A stretch of 64,000 bases of DNA, taken from contig JAIXMQ010000045.1 of the NCBI GenBank assembly GCA_025716855.1, forward strand, positions 186,001 to 250,000. Reading direction: 5' to 3'. The translations under genes were made by a program, and so were the position numbers. The notes under the pieces are model-generated. The model had not been told where the DNA came from. It saw only the letters and a list, made by a program, of their open reading frames with translations, and made no database searches. The stretch is from Pilaira anomala. Taxonomy: Eukaryota > Mucoromycota > Mucoromycetes > Mucorales > Mucoraceae. Shown here one piece after another: positions 34,925 to 45,952 of this stretch. Numbering within the stretch: position 1 is the stretch's first letter; each line of letters begins with the position of its first letter.

Positions 34925-36067
34925 AATGCGGCTGCTGTTGATGCTGCTGCTTGCAATCCCCGAATTGTTTATTAGAGCACTCTCTGTTGTTGCAGCACAT
35001 TATACAAACAATAACGTTAATCTTTTTTTTTTTTCATTTGAACAAATGTAAATAATGCATTTTAAAAAGAGTGTGTGTATAGGTCAGATATGATCAGATC
35101 CCCTTGTTTATTCGTCATAACTCCAATTTACATATCTTCTTTTGACACCTAGATTATACCAAAAACTTCTTGCGTGTGTGTGCTGTCCAATCTATAATAT
35201 GCACATATTATGAAAAGAATGTATATAAAAATGCTCAAAAAAAAAAGGTGTTTTCTCATAGAGAGAGAAAGAGAGAGGGTCATATAACCCGTATTTAGAA
35301 CAAACAGGGACGCTTTAATTCCCCTCTCATACACTGTTCTCCCCCTTCTTATGATGATATACACACACATATACACGTAAAATGTATAGATTAATTTCAG
35401 CCTGTCGTTTTTCTTAGTCGGAAAAATAGAGATATAAAATTTATATTAAAAAATGATGCAGTGTTTGTATATATACAAAGTCATGGGAAACACATAAAAA
35501 CAAATGTGCTTTTTTTTTTTTAACCGAGATAGATCTGTATACGTTTGATGCCGATCAAAAAAAAAGTATCACTTAAAAGCAACATGCAGATCATCTTTCT
35601 TTTTTTTTTCATTTCATGTACTTTTTTTTTTCTCCTTGTTATAAAAGGTAAAAAGATAAAAAAGACGATATGGCGTTGAATCGTATTATGCAGACATAAA
35701 CAAGACGGGCATACCGAGAACTTTTTGGGGCTTTTAAAAAAACCGGGACCGAGAATAAATAAGGGGGTTGTTTATATTTCGAGAGAAGGAACTTCTTTTT
35801 TTTTTTTTTTTTTGAACAATACCTCAAACCCAACAAAAAAAAAAATTCAAGGCGGGTTTCATCCATATTTCGAGGGTGAAAAAAAAAAGTACAGAAATCA
35901 TAAAAAAAAAAAAAAAAAAAAAGTTTGGCAGGCCACTTTCCAACATTTTTTCCAATGGAATTTATCTCTTTTACTGGCAATTCGTATGTATTTACGTACG
36001 TATAGTAATAAACAAGGGGGGGAAGAAAGAAAGGTACACACTAAATTATATCACATATACAGAAAGC

Positions 36068-36115
<48 letters not shown>

Positions 36116-36551
36116 GTAGCATATTAAAGTTATAAACATATACATTTGTTTAATCTATATACTACACCGAGACATTATAATCAAATGATGCCATGAACGC
36201 AAAATGCTTAAACTGTTACAAAAAAAAAAAAAAGATCTACATAAAGGTACAAAAATCATGGCGCATCACATTCTCTAAAAAAAACAAAGAGCATAAATTA
36301 ACATTTCTCGGATCTCTCAACCCATTAGCAAAAAAAAAAAAGAAAAAAAAAAAACTCCTACACCTTTGTTTTTTTTTAAACTTATAAAAAAAATTAGCTG
36401 AGAAGTGATATACTCCTTTTTTTTTTTGTTGTTGTTATAGTTATTGACTCTGGAACTTATAACTTCTGTTCCTTTTTTTTTTTTGAATACTTCTTTTTTT
36501 TCTCTTTTATTCTTCTTCTTTATTTTAACCTTTTCTTAACCTAACAAAATT
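34467..36551. other. Intergenic, 2.1 kb, homopolymer-rich
   Basis: A region with many T and A runs (for example 34901-34924, 35795-35813, 36074-36113) and mixed AC/AG runs (35260-35280, 35361-35376). Small ORFs are produced by homopolymers (poly-F, poly-K) and are not protein-like. The last 150 nt, T/C-rich, form the probable 5' UTR of the KilA-N gene. Confidence 0.5.
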
Positions 36552-37895
36552 ATGGAGACCACTAATTCTACTACTTCAATGAATGATAACGATTGCCCGA
36601 GATTTAGGCCTTTTGCTTCTCCTACACAACGTATGATTAAAGTGAAAAAAGCTAAATACTCTACTTCATTAGATTCAAGAGGCTACATTCCTGGTAATAC
36701 CTTTTTTCTATTTTTTTTTTTTTTTTTTTTTTTTTGCATATTTATTCATCTTATCCTTATAGTCTATGAATATCTCATCAATGGGCAGCCTATTATGTGG
36801 GATAGAGAATCAGGTAACCTATAGAAGATGTAATATACCTTAAATTATAACTAATCCGTTGTATTCTAAATTAGGATATGTCCATTTTACCGGTATTTGG
36901 AAATCATTAGGTAACTCCAAAGCCGATATTGTCAAAATGGTAGATTCGAATCCCGAGTTAAAGGTTAAAAAGATTCGAGGAGGTTTTCTAAAGATCCAAG
37001 GAACTTGGTAAGGTATCTTTTTTTTATATATATACATTAATATATTTTTCTATCTAATGACTAACTTAAACATCAAAGGATTCCATACGAATATGCATAT
37101 ATACTTTGTAAAAGAACGGCTTGGATCGTTCGAAAAGATTTGGTAGCCATCTTTGGTCCACGCTTTGTTAATGACGCGCTTGACCCATCCCATCCAGAAT
37201 ACGGCTGTCTTTTATTAGACCCAACTCAAAAGGGCTCTTCATTACGTCGGAATAGCTTTACAACTATGCGTCAATCCACTCATCACCCTTATAAACGTGA
37301 TTTTATGCGTAACACCAAATCTGCTATTCGTGAAAAGACCACAACTATCTTGCCTCGTCAAAACAAACAGCACCACAAGGCTATATCTAATATGTCTCTC
37401 TCTCGACTCTTAAATAATCAAGTATCTGATCATGATCTATCTGATGGAGAGGACTCTATCTCACTCAACAAAGCCTTTAATCCGGACTCACCTAGTACTA
37501 CCCCATCACCCACCTTTCGTATCATTCCAACCTTTGACACTAAATGGCCTGAGTCTACACCATTATTACCTCCTATCTATACAAGCAGTACCAGTACAAC
37601 TACTTCCACTACCACTAATGCAAACTCATATGGTTTAAAACCAACAGAATCTGAACCTCCTCGTATCACACCCGTTTATAATAGTCCCACGTGGTCTCCT
37701 GTCTCTCCCATCTCTTCCGAAGATTCTTCTATTGGACAAGCAAAAGATATCATCGATACAATTAATGCTACAATCTTATTACAGAGATTATCTCAAGATG
37801 ATGGTGCTCGACCTTTTAAACCAATGCATCCTGACTCAATTCCAAGTAAAGTCATGGTTGGAAACCAAGAGTTTAGAATTTGTTGGGATAATTAA
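36552..37895 (+). CDS. APSES/KilA-N DNA-binding protein, Xbp1-like
   Basis: Four exons, 36552-36693, 36763-36813, 36875-37007, 37079-37895; about 380 residues. The KilA-N/APSES fold lies at residues about 48-150: VYEYLINGQPIMWDRESG, YVHFTGIWKSLGNSKADIV, KKIRGGFLKIQGTWIPYEYA, then LCKRTAWIVRKDLVAIFGPR. The GGFLKIQGTW-IP and IFGPxF pieces match yeast Xbp1, a stress- and quiescence-related repressor. The C-terminal half is Ser/Thr/Pro-rich and probably disordered. It is expected to bind DNA in the nucleus. Three introns cut the DNA-binding domain itself. Intron 1 has a T-run of about 25 nt near the acceptor. Confidence 0.85.
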
Positions 37896-38114
37896 ACCTT
37901 TTCTTTCGCTTATATCTCTTATTTTGTACATACACTTTACTCTTTATAATTACAAGTCTTTTTTTTTTTTTAAAAAAAAACTATCTATTATCTAAAATCA
38001 ATAAAAATAAGGAAGCAGTATACTTCCAAAAAAAACTTATTTATATACTGTATATATATATTTTTATATTTATATTGCATCTTTTTTTTTTTTATTAATA
38101 GATTGAGATTTTTT

Positions 38115-39002
38115 TTAATCCTTGATAATACCATACTTCTTTGCAAGAATTTCAGTATAAGCTTCATCTCCACAATAAGATTCGGTGACAGTAGGATGAG
38201 TAGTAATTCCCTTGAAGAATTCAGCAAGACGGGCATGCTTCTTAACGGCATTGAATTCATACTTGTTCAAATAGTATTTGTTGAAAGCAAGAATACGTAA
38301 GAGGAAAGGTGCAATAGCAATATCTGCTAAAGAAAGTTTATCTCCAAGGAAATAAGGTCCAGTCTCTGATTGTTGAACCAAAAGTTCATTAAACTATTAT
38401 ATTTTTTTTTTTTTTTTTTTTTTTAGTTTTCTCTCTTTTCAATTTCTTATATTTATAAACTTACGCGATCAAGAGAAGCGTTGATATCCTTCTCAAATGT
38501 CTCTAAAGCACCTTCTGCCTTTCTGTCACCCATCAAGAACTTGAAAAAAGCAGCATTCACTTTGCTTGAAAAGTATTCAATAGCGAAACGAACATTTGCC
38601 TTCTTGATAGCTTCCTTTGGCATCAATCTATAAACAGTGTTAGATCAATTCCCTCGCCCGTGTTTTCGCGCTACACGTATGACTTACCCTGCTTCGGGGA
38701 AACGGTCGTTGATATATTCAATAATCACTAAAGATTCTGCGATACTTTGTCCTTCAGTGTTTAAAGCAGGAACTTTTGTCTCGGGGTTGATATCCTTATA
38801 CCTAAAAGTTATTTCTTTTAGTCATTCTATGCACATATATCAATTATTTAAATTTTATACATCTACTTTACCAGTCGGGCTTGTTGTATAAATCAATATT
38901 TACAATTTCGTGTTCAACACCAGTTTCTTTTAATGCAATAACTGCACGTTGAGCATAGGGGCAAATAACTGCGCTGTAGAGTGTAATTTTGGAATCAGAC
39001 AT
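38115..39002 (-). CDS. Glutathione S-transferase, omega-like (Cys-type)
   Basis: Minus strand, four exons: 39002-38872, 38801-38688, 38627-38465, 38393-38115; about 228 residues. The thioredoxin-like N-domain starts MSDSKITLYSAVICPYAQRA; CPYAQR carries the catalytic Cys of omega/GTT-type GSTs. It continues with ALKETGVEHEIVNIDLYNKP, NPETKVPALNTEGQSIAESL (glutathione-binding VPAL and ES) and the all-helical C-domain with YFLGDKLSLADIAIAPF, the conserved N-capping box. Likely roles: glutathione-dependent thiol transfer, dehydroascorbate or xenobiotic reduction, cytosolic. Convergent with the KilA-N gene 220 nt away. Confidence 0.93.
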
Positions 39003-40072
39003 TTTTCTTTTGTAAAAAGTTATAAAGAAAAGAGAATAGTGTTGAAAAGAAATTTTTTTTTTTTTTTTTAAATATTGCAGGAAAAAAAAAATGAACCCCG
39101 AAGGACATTAATAATCAAACGGCTTCAAATGACCGCTTTTTTTCAAATTCGTCATAACTTTTACAAATGAAAAATCGCATTAAAAGCAGTGAACAAAGAG
39201 AGATTACAAATTATTTAATTGATATTACGTGGCTCTCCATTTTTATTCATAAAATAAATCGATTGTTTTTTGTAAACCATGCTGATTAAACTTGCTGTAC
39301 TCAGTTTCAAAACTCCCCCCCCCATGGAGCTACTTTAAAAAGATAACGTCATTCGCTATTGTAAAGTTGTATTTTATATTGCATGTATAATACCTGATAC
39401 TGTTTAATTATAACAGATCTATTTAATACTACCGAGATCGTTTTTTACATTGCTCTCCAACTATTACAAAATAGGTATAACGCGTCCCTGTAGTTTTTTT
39501 TTTTTTTTTCTTTTTTGCATGAATAATCATGATGACAAATACGCTACATCTTTTTTCTTGAAAGAAAAAGGGGCAATTAAGATCATTTTTTGTGTAAGAG
39601 ACCTTCAATACAAACTATTGTTATAATACAATTTCCTATTTCTCCAAGTTGCTCTCTATACTACTACAATTATCTTGTCAGGTCAATTCGGCGCCTCGAC
39701 CGCCAATTCAAATAATAAAAAAAAAAAACTAGAATTATAGAGTGATGATCACAAAAAAGTTGAACAAAGTGCCCTTAAAAAACAACTCTTTTTCAACACG
39801 TTCTAGTATATATACATCAACTAATATTGCATCTAAACGCTTTACATGCGCTTTTCATAGTCACTGAAAAGAGTCACTTTTTTTTTTTTTTTTTTTTTTT
39901 TTTCAAGATCTTTCCCAATGAAGAAAAGGGGCACTTTTTTTTTTCATAAAGCTTTGCAAAGCTTATACTTTTTCCGTAAAGAAAAATCCTCTTTTTTTTT
40001 TTTTTTTTTCTTATCAAACCTTTATTTTTTTTTTTTTTTACTTATCACTGATAATTTTACAATTGCATTATA
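39003..40072. other. Intergenic, 1.1 kb
   Basis: Divergent spacer with long T-runs (39054-39069, 39879-39903, 39993-40009, 40026-40039). No coding frame. Contains the promoters of the GST gene (minus) and the 40073 gene (plus). Confidence 0.5.
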
Positions 40073-41000
40073 ATGGGCTTACCGCTTTGGAAACCTAGAG
40101 ATATTGAACAAGAACAGCGCCGGCGCCGCAACCAACGAAACGAAGAATATATTAAACACCAAGAAGATGTCGATGAGGAAGTTTGGTCTGTTTTCCATCC
40201 TCAACTTGTATATAACACTAGACGACCATCCCGACATGCTGTAAATAATAATAATAATAATAATATCAATAATAACCCTCGCCATATATCCCCCGTTGCT
40301 TCTTCGCTTACTTCTCGCCGTGCTCGCATCTCTAGAAGACACTCCATGTTAACTTCTTCCTTGATGGATAGACGTAGAGGTTCTCGAGTTCATCAGCTGC
40401 CAACTAATTCTAACACTGTAACAAATACAAATACCAATACTTCTCCAACTGTTCGAAGTGAACTCGATCGTCGACTTCAACAACGTATTCATGAAAAAGA
40501 AGATTTACTAGAACAGCTTCAGGTCACTGTTTCTCTATTAGATGAATTTCTTACTGCTAGAACTGAATTAGGTCCTAATTTCATGACTTTACCTGCTTTT
40601 ATAACCGAAGGTATATAACAATATTTTAAAATCCAATGAGAATTTTTTTTTTTAAAAATATCTCCCAATTTTTTTTTCTAATTTAGATTTACCTGCAGTG
40701 CTTCAATCAGCTGCTTCTTTAGCGGCTATGGCACCTACCGTTCTATCTTCCTCTACACCAATACAACAACCTACTACGAATGAAGTCAATACACTTCATG
40801 ATATGGTCGATCGATTACTCCAAATACCACCTTATTCTACTCGAATTCAAAATGTAGAAACAAACATCATCTCGGCTCATAGACGTATTAGAGAACAATT
40901 GGGTTTATTAGGTACCAATTCCATTCCTTCTCCAATCACTAGACCTTCTTCTTCATTAGAAAACAGATCTACCACTTTGTTTAATGGTTGGTCTTTATAA
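40073..41000 (+). CDS. Arg-rich protein of unknown function
   Basis: Two exons, 40073-40610 and 40687-41000, about 283 residues. N-terminal MGLPLWKPRDIEQEQRRRRN is followed by an acidic-aromatic patch (DEEVWSVFHPQLVY) and an Asn run coded by an aat microsatellite (40240-40275). Next come a basic Ser/Arg region (RRARISRRHSMLTSS), a helical stretch (residues about 140-180, RLQQRIHEKEDLLEQLQVTV), and a C-terminal helix NEVNTLHDMVDRLLQIPPYS with an RRIREQLGLLG segment. No catalytic or membrane signature. The family is not recognised; nuclear or cytoskeletal adaptor roles would be guesses. Confidence 0.7.
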
Positions 41001-41250
41001 TCTTTCATGTGTATATTTTTTTTTTTCCCTTACCTATTTAGTTATTTTTAATCTTTTCCCTTCTTTTTTTTTCTCTCTCTCTCCTTTTTTTTTTTTCTTC
41101 TTCTTCTTTTCTTAATGCATTTTTATACACACTCACACATATACATATATTTTTTTCTTATGATATAAAAAAAAAACCTTACAAAAACAATTCCCAAAAA
41201 AAAAATACATAAAATAAAAAAAATAAAAAGTGCTATACCACTATATCTTT

Positions 41251-41286
<36 letters not shown>

Positions 41287-41900
41287 GAGCCGCTGTAAAT
41301 CCGACTTTCTACTTGAATGACGCCATTTAATAAAAAGTAACAGCTCAACCATCCTTTCTCCTATTAATTATCTTTGCTATCAGGTGAAAGAAAAGAAATC
41401 ATAGAACTCTCACCAGTTTACAAAGAATTAATATGCCATCTTTTTTATTTTTTTTTCAATTGTATCTTTTTAAATGACACCAAAAAAGTAATCCTTTTAT
41501 AAGATTATACACAAAAGTAAAGCTCAAAAAATTGCCCCTGACACGGCATGTTATGTTAAATCAAATTCATGTTAATTCGTACAACCAAATAAATCTTATG
41601 TAACTCGATTTATTTTAATGCATTCAGAATGAAAATCCTTTCATGTACAAAACATGAGTTTCTTCATCCTCTAATTCGTTTTTTTCAAAAAAAACAAAAA
41701 TTCTATTCGTATCCTCTCATGTTGAGGCTTAATGTTAATCACAACTGACTTGATTTTTATCATCATCTTTAATAAATCTAACCTCCCTCGTTACCACAGA
41801 TAAGGACGATGAATCGATAAATATCACGTGTGTTTCACGTGACCAAAAATGCAAAAAATGCCCTTTATCATAATATAAATGACTCAAAAATCATCAAAAA
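41001..41900. other. Intergenic, homopolymer-rich
   Basis: 3' region of the 40073 gene with CT-rich and T-rich tracts and a long A-run at 41258-41283, then AT-rich spacer up to the tRNA. No gene seen. Confidence 0.5.
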
Positions 41901-41901
41901 A

Positions 41902-41985
41902 CCGATCATAGCTCAGTTGGTAGAGCGGGAGACTGTAGTGTACATTGTCATCTCTAGGTCACTAGTTCGAATCTGGTTGATCGGA
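41902..41985 (+). tRNA. tRNA-Tyr (GTA) with 11-nt intron
   Basis: Complete cloverleaf. Acceptor stem ccgatca/tgatcgg with discriminator A at 41985; D-arm gctcagttggtagagc; anticodon stem ggaga/tctct with loop ctgtag-a and anticodon GTA at 41935-41937; T-arm actag-ttcgaat-ctggt. An intron tgtacattgtc lies at 41939-41949, one base after the anticodon, the canonical position for eukaryotic tRNA-Tyr. Boxes A and B are intact. A T-rich stretch follows within 20 nt and a tttt run from about 41998 can terminate Pol III. Plus strand. Confidence 0.93.
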
Positions 41986-43780
41986 TTTCCTTTTGATTTT
42001 TTTTGGATGGAGATGGTGTGTCTAGTCAATCAAAATTGGTTGCTACACTAAGTTTTGTTTGATAAAGATGATTCAGGTTATATATTAAAGCAATAGCTTG
42101 TCAAATATATATCTAAATTAATATTAATGTCTTTTATAATTCATTTTTTAAACTATTTGATGCTGCATTTAACATATGTAGTTTCATGAAAAAGTTCAGG
42201 TTATTTATCTTTTTTTTTTTTTTTCCGTTAATTAGTTTGGGCAACGTTCAAATAGATATAGCAGTTCATAATTCCACTAATTTTTTTATTTGGTTTGCAT
42301 AGATTAGCAGTATCAAAGGTTATTTGGATCTTTTCAAACGTCAATTTCAAAATATTTTAGTTTTAAAAAGTTCTTTTCCGAGCGATATAATTCAACCTTC
42401 AATTAATTTACTATCTTTAAGGCCTTCCATCGTTGAGAGTTTGATGTCAACCAGGCTTAAGTCATATCCTTTAGCTTTTAAGTCTTTTATTAAAGGTTTA
42501 TACAGCTCTCTGGTAGTGTTAACATCCTCTTTCTTTCTTTTTTTTTTAAAAAAAAATTGCTATTGGTTTTCTTCTGCCTCAAGATTTTTGTGTCCGGAGG
42601 CGAGCTTTTATTTATTCTCATATAGTAACCAGCAAAAAATAAAAAGCTATATTTAATATACAGTGCTCGTCTGTTCATTTCAATTCATGTACCTATATGA
42701 CAGTGATTACGGTTACTTTTTTTTTTAAAAAAAAAAAATAGCTTGATTTGCATGATTTTTCTATTTTTAGAAAGTGCGCATAAACATAAAAAAAAAAAAA
42801 AAAAAAAAAAAGGGCAACCTTTTAAATCAAAAGTATTACAACAGTTATGTTTACACACTCGTTACATGAAAGATATCCTCTTTTCATAATTATATAGAGT
42901 ATTAATATACACTGCTATTTCGCCTTTTTATTACGTTTTTTTTTTTTTTTTTTAAAAAACATAATAAAAAAAAAATCGATCGAAAAAAAAAAAAAATAAA
43001 GAGATGATCGATTGACAACAAAAAAAAGGTATAAAAAGAAAGTATTTTTTGTTACCTTTTTTCCTTTTTTTTTCTTTTTCTTTCCATTATTATTATTTTT
43101 TTTTTTTTTTGTAAGGTATAGTATTTTATTATTTGGTTATAAAATGTATGTAACAGTTTCCCTACCGTAAATAGACGTTCACAATGTTCTGACATGTCGC
43201 AATAAGCACTTCTTGAAGTAAAATGCTTTAGTTCCATACGGTCACATTGTCAAGATCTCTACATTTCTTTATGTTGCAACTGTCATTAACTTCATAATGA
43301 ACTCGTCCCTGAACACAAAAGGTTACTTCTGGTAAGTTAAAAAAGTTTATCTGCATGAATTTTTAAATTTTAATACCAGTTTCTGGGTTTCTTTTATTTA
43401 GAAATGTTATAATATTTGTGTTAAGTTTATGCTGTTATATCTACTGGTGTTGCTACTGGTGTTAATGTTCATATTGTTAAGCAAGTAAAGAAGAAAAGGA
43501 CTTGGTTCTGTGTGTCTCTTTTGTTAAAAAAGTAGTTTTTTTTTTCATAAAGAAGCTTGCTTCATTGAAAATCAAAAGGTAAAAAAAAAAAAAAAAGTTG
43601 TCAAAAAATGAATAGGGGCAAATTTCTTACTTTTTTTTTCTGCTCTATTTTTAGAATATTTTTTTTTCTTCTTGGTCAAGGAAGCTAAATCAATCGTACT
43701 GGTGCTGGTGCTGTTGTTGTTAATATTTGATTGAAAAAAAAAAAAATGGTACTACACATATAGCCCTTTTTTTTTTTTTG
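41986..43780. other. Non-coding region upstream of the triplicated element
   Basis: AT-rich with T-run/A-run pairs near 42538-42560, 42717-42739 and 42939-42958. Segments at 43435-43490 and 43690-43735 (tactggtgttgctactggtg, tggtgctggtgctgttg, then gttaat) resemble the exon-like pieces between the structured cores further down and may be 5' exons of the same non-coding transcript. No protein gene is supported. Confidence 0.4.
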
Positions 43781-43895
43781 GTTTTTAAACTGATTCTAAC
43801 TTATATTATTTAAAACCACTGCTCTTATAGGCTTACAGGCTTTTGAAAACACAAGGACAGAATGGTAGTTAAGGTGTGTTCTGACAAAGCTGTTT

Positions 43896-43997
43896 GTCTC
43901 CTTCATTTCCCTCATCGTTTACGAGCGGTTCGTACAGTTTAATCTGGGTGTAATGGCACGTAAAACCATGCGGATATCGTAGGAGGTGTTTGGAGAT
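43896..43997 (+). ncRNA. Structured RNA-like core, copy 1 of 3
   Basis: 102 nt delimited by gtctcc and its partner ggagat, enclosing an inner stem (atttcc/ggaggt), a tacga/tcgta pair, a cag-tttaat-ctg hairpin and an atgg/ccat hairpin. The central 75 nt from ctcatcgtttacgagcggtt to gcggatatcgtaggagg are identical to copy 2. Lies in a unit of about 330 nt. Strand is assigned from the splice-like signals around it. The family is not recognised. Confidence 0.6.
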
Positions 43998-44228
43998 ATT
44001 CAGTCTTTCAATAAACACACTTTCGCAACTTGAATTGATACTCTCAGCATATTTGTTGGTGTTGTTGTTAATATGATGGAAAAAAAAGGTAAATACACAA
44101 TAACTTTTGTTTTAGCTTTTAAACTAATTCTAACATATATTATTTAAAGATACCGCTAATTGGGCTTACCAGGTTTTGAAAACAAAAGGACAGAATGGTT
44201 GTTAAAGTGAGTTTTGATGAAGCTGTTT

Positions 44229-44330
44229 GTCTCCTTCATCTCCCTCATCGTTTACGAGCGGTTCGTACAGTTTAATCTGGGTGTAATGGCACGTAAAACC
44301 ATGCGGATATCGTAGGAGGTGTTTGGAGAT
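44229..44330 (+). ncRNA. Structured RNA-like core, copy 2 of 3
   Basis: Same 102-nt length as copy 1 and, in the core, differs by a single T to C at the inner stem (atttcc to atctcc), where a G.U pair becomes G-C. Starts 333 nt after copy 1. Flanks are also repeated (aaactaattctaac, ttgaaaacaaaaggacagaat before; gttaatatgatg after) but with many more differences than the core. Confidence 0.6.
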
Positions 44331-44598
44331 TCTCAGTCTTCTGATTAGCAAGCTTTAGCAACTTGGCTCGTTCTTTTGTGGGATATTGTCAGCATAGTTA
44401 CCGTTAATATGATGATATAAAATAATGGTAAATAACTCTTTTTATTTATTTCTTACCTTTGCATAAACTAATTCTAACACTTTTTTCCTTCTCTCTCTCT
44501 TTCGCTCTAGGATATACTTTCTTTCTCTTCTAAAGGTAACTACCTCTCTTTGAAGTATTTCTATATTCTGGCGAGTATATTCTATCTTGGTAAGTCCT

Positions 44599-44698
44599 GT
44601 CTCCTTTCTTTCTCCTCATCGTTTACGAGCGGTTCGTGCAGTTTAATCTGCGTGTAATGGCACATAAAACCATGCGGATATCGTAGGGAGAGATTGGA
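44599..44698 (+). ncRNA. Structured RNA-like core, copy 3 of 3
   Basis: About 100 nt, starting 370 nt after copy 2. The core from cctcatcgtttacgagcggt keeps the same order but has four or five substitutions. The basal stem is rewritten as tctcc/ggaga, and acag-ctgg becomes gcag-ctgc, which restores pairing. A good donor (ttg/gtaagtcc) lies 8 nt upstream. This suggests that the core sits at the start of an intron in this unit. Confidence 0.55.
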
Positions 44699-44720
44699 TT
44701 GATGGTTCCTACCTTGGTAG

Positions 44721-45177
44721 TCTTCTCAAAGGAAAATAGTATTATTAATTGTTGTGTTGATGCATACTTATTGTATTACACTTTACTAACTAATTTTTTA
44801 ATATTATGTATGTGCATCTGGGGTACCTCGATGTGAAAAATTTGACTTTAAAAAGGTCAAAAATCAAAAATCAAAATGTCAAAAATCAAAATGTCAACGT
44901 CAACACGAAAAAAAGGACCCATTAGATAAAAATATAACAATAGTGAAGCTTCAATTGACCTAATATAACAAGCCAAAATACAATACAGCCATCGCTCTTT
45001 AGTAATTCATTTCAAACTTTAATTTCTTTGATATGCACATACCTACTTTGCATAAAAAGTTAAAGCAAAATTTGTGTGACTTGGTGACGTTTTTTAATTA
45101 CTTATATTTTACTCTCCCCCTGCTTGACTCCTCTTCTTTTTTTTTTCTTTTTACTGTCAATTATACGCGATTCAATT
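44721..45177. other. Intergenic, with a short tandem repeat
   Basis: Includes a small tandem of gtcaaaaatcaaaa units at about 44857-44900, then the T/C-rich upstream region of MGR2. No gene seen. Confidence 0.5.
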
Positions 45178-45589
45178 ATGGAACCTTCAGCTTTCGAAAA
45201 AATGAAAATGGGTGCCGCCATGGGCGGAACTGTTGGGTTATGTATCGGTTTTGTTTTTGGAAGTATTAGTCTCATGAGGTAAAGTATAACAAAAAAAAAA
45301 AAAAATCGCTTTATTAAATTTTTTTTTTAATTAGATATGGTGCTGGTACAAAAGGTCCCATTAACACCTTGAGTCAATATATGATTGGTTCTGCCGCTTC
45401 TTTTGGATTTTTTATGGGTAAGTTATAGAGATATATATATATAAAAGGAATAGGGCCTAGTCGTTAAATTTTTATATTGTAGCTATTGGATCTGTCGTTC
45501 GTTCAGAAAATAGATTACCTGTATCAAATTTAAACTTACCAGTGATTGTGAATGGACGTAAACCTTTCCGTCAACAAGAACGACCTTAA
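45178..45589 (+). CDS. MGR2: Mgr2/ROMO1 family subunit of the TIM23 translocase
   Basis: Three exons, 45178-45278, 45335-45417, 45483-45589; 96 residues. Short N-terminus MEPSAFEKMKMGAAMGGTVG then two Gly-rich membrane helices (about 12-33 and 50-70: LCIGFVFGSISL; MIGSAASFGFFMAIGSVV), with the KMGxxMGxxVG and GxFGxFMAIGxxxR features of ROMO1/Mgr2. A polar tail follows (NLNLPVIVNGRKPF). In yeast Mgr2 is an inner-membrane gatekeeper of presequence translocation. Very short exons make it easy to miss. Confidence 0.93.
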
Positions 45590-45952
45590 ATTCATATATA
45601 TAAATGTTAATAATGTACTGTACATAAAATAAAATACCTGTTGCATTGTTGTAGTAGGAGAAACATAACTTAAAAAAAATCTAAAAGCCAAAATGTATAC
45701 TTTTAAAAGATTATCAAGAGTATATATAGAAAGCTCAAGATAGAAATAAGCCATCATTTGAACTTAAATCGTGTTTATAGTTTAGGTAAAAGTATACAAC
45801 TTAACTCTTCACGTTAATTCTTTAATCATAATGAACGAAATCAACTGTGACCGTATCATGAGTTTAGAAGTTTTTACACCAAAATAAAAATTCTCTCTTT
45901 CTTTTTAACACCTGTTTTATTTTATTTTAATAAAGATAAATGAATTATTAAA
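45590..45952. other. Intergenic
   Basis: Short spacer between MGR2 and PPS1, AT-rich, with aaataaaa near 45627. No other feature. Confidence 0.5.

Larger units (their letters stand above)
43781..44720 (+). repeat. Tandem triplication carrying the structured cores
   Basis: Three head-to-tail units (about 43781-44112, 44113-44455, 44456-44720). Each has a branch-like taattctaac element, a short exon-like piece, the structured core and a tail ending in gttaatatgatg...ggtaaat. Units 1 and 2 align throughout; unit 3 is diverged outside the core. No open frame crosses the units. Confidence 0.65.

Noticed and set aside
35639..36387. Lys- or Phe-rich ORFs in 34.5-36.5 kb
   Set aside because: Translation of poly(A)/poly(T) runs; no conserved segment.
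42324..42656. 110-codon ORF with a hydrophobic tail
   Set aside because: Contains T-run and A-run translation, no splice partners and no recognisable family.
44857..44900. Possible CRISPR-like short repeats (gtcaaaaatcaaaa)
   Set aside because: Eukaryotic AT-rich microsatellite without spacers; only a few imperfect units.
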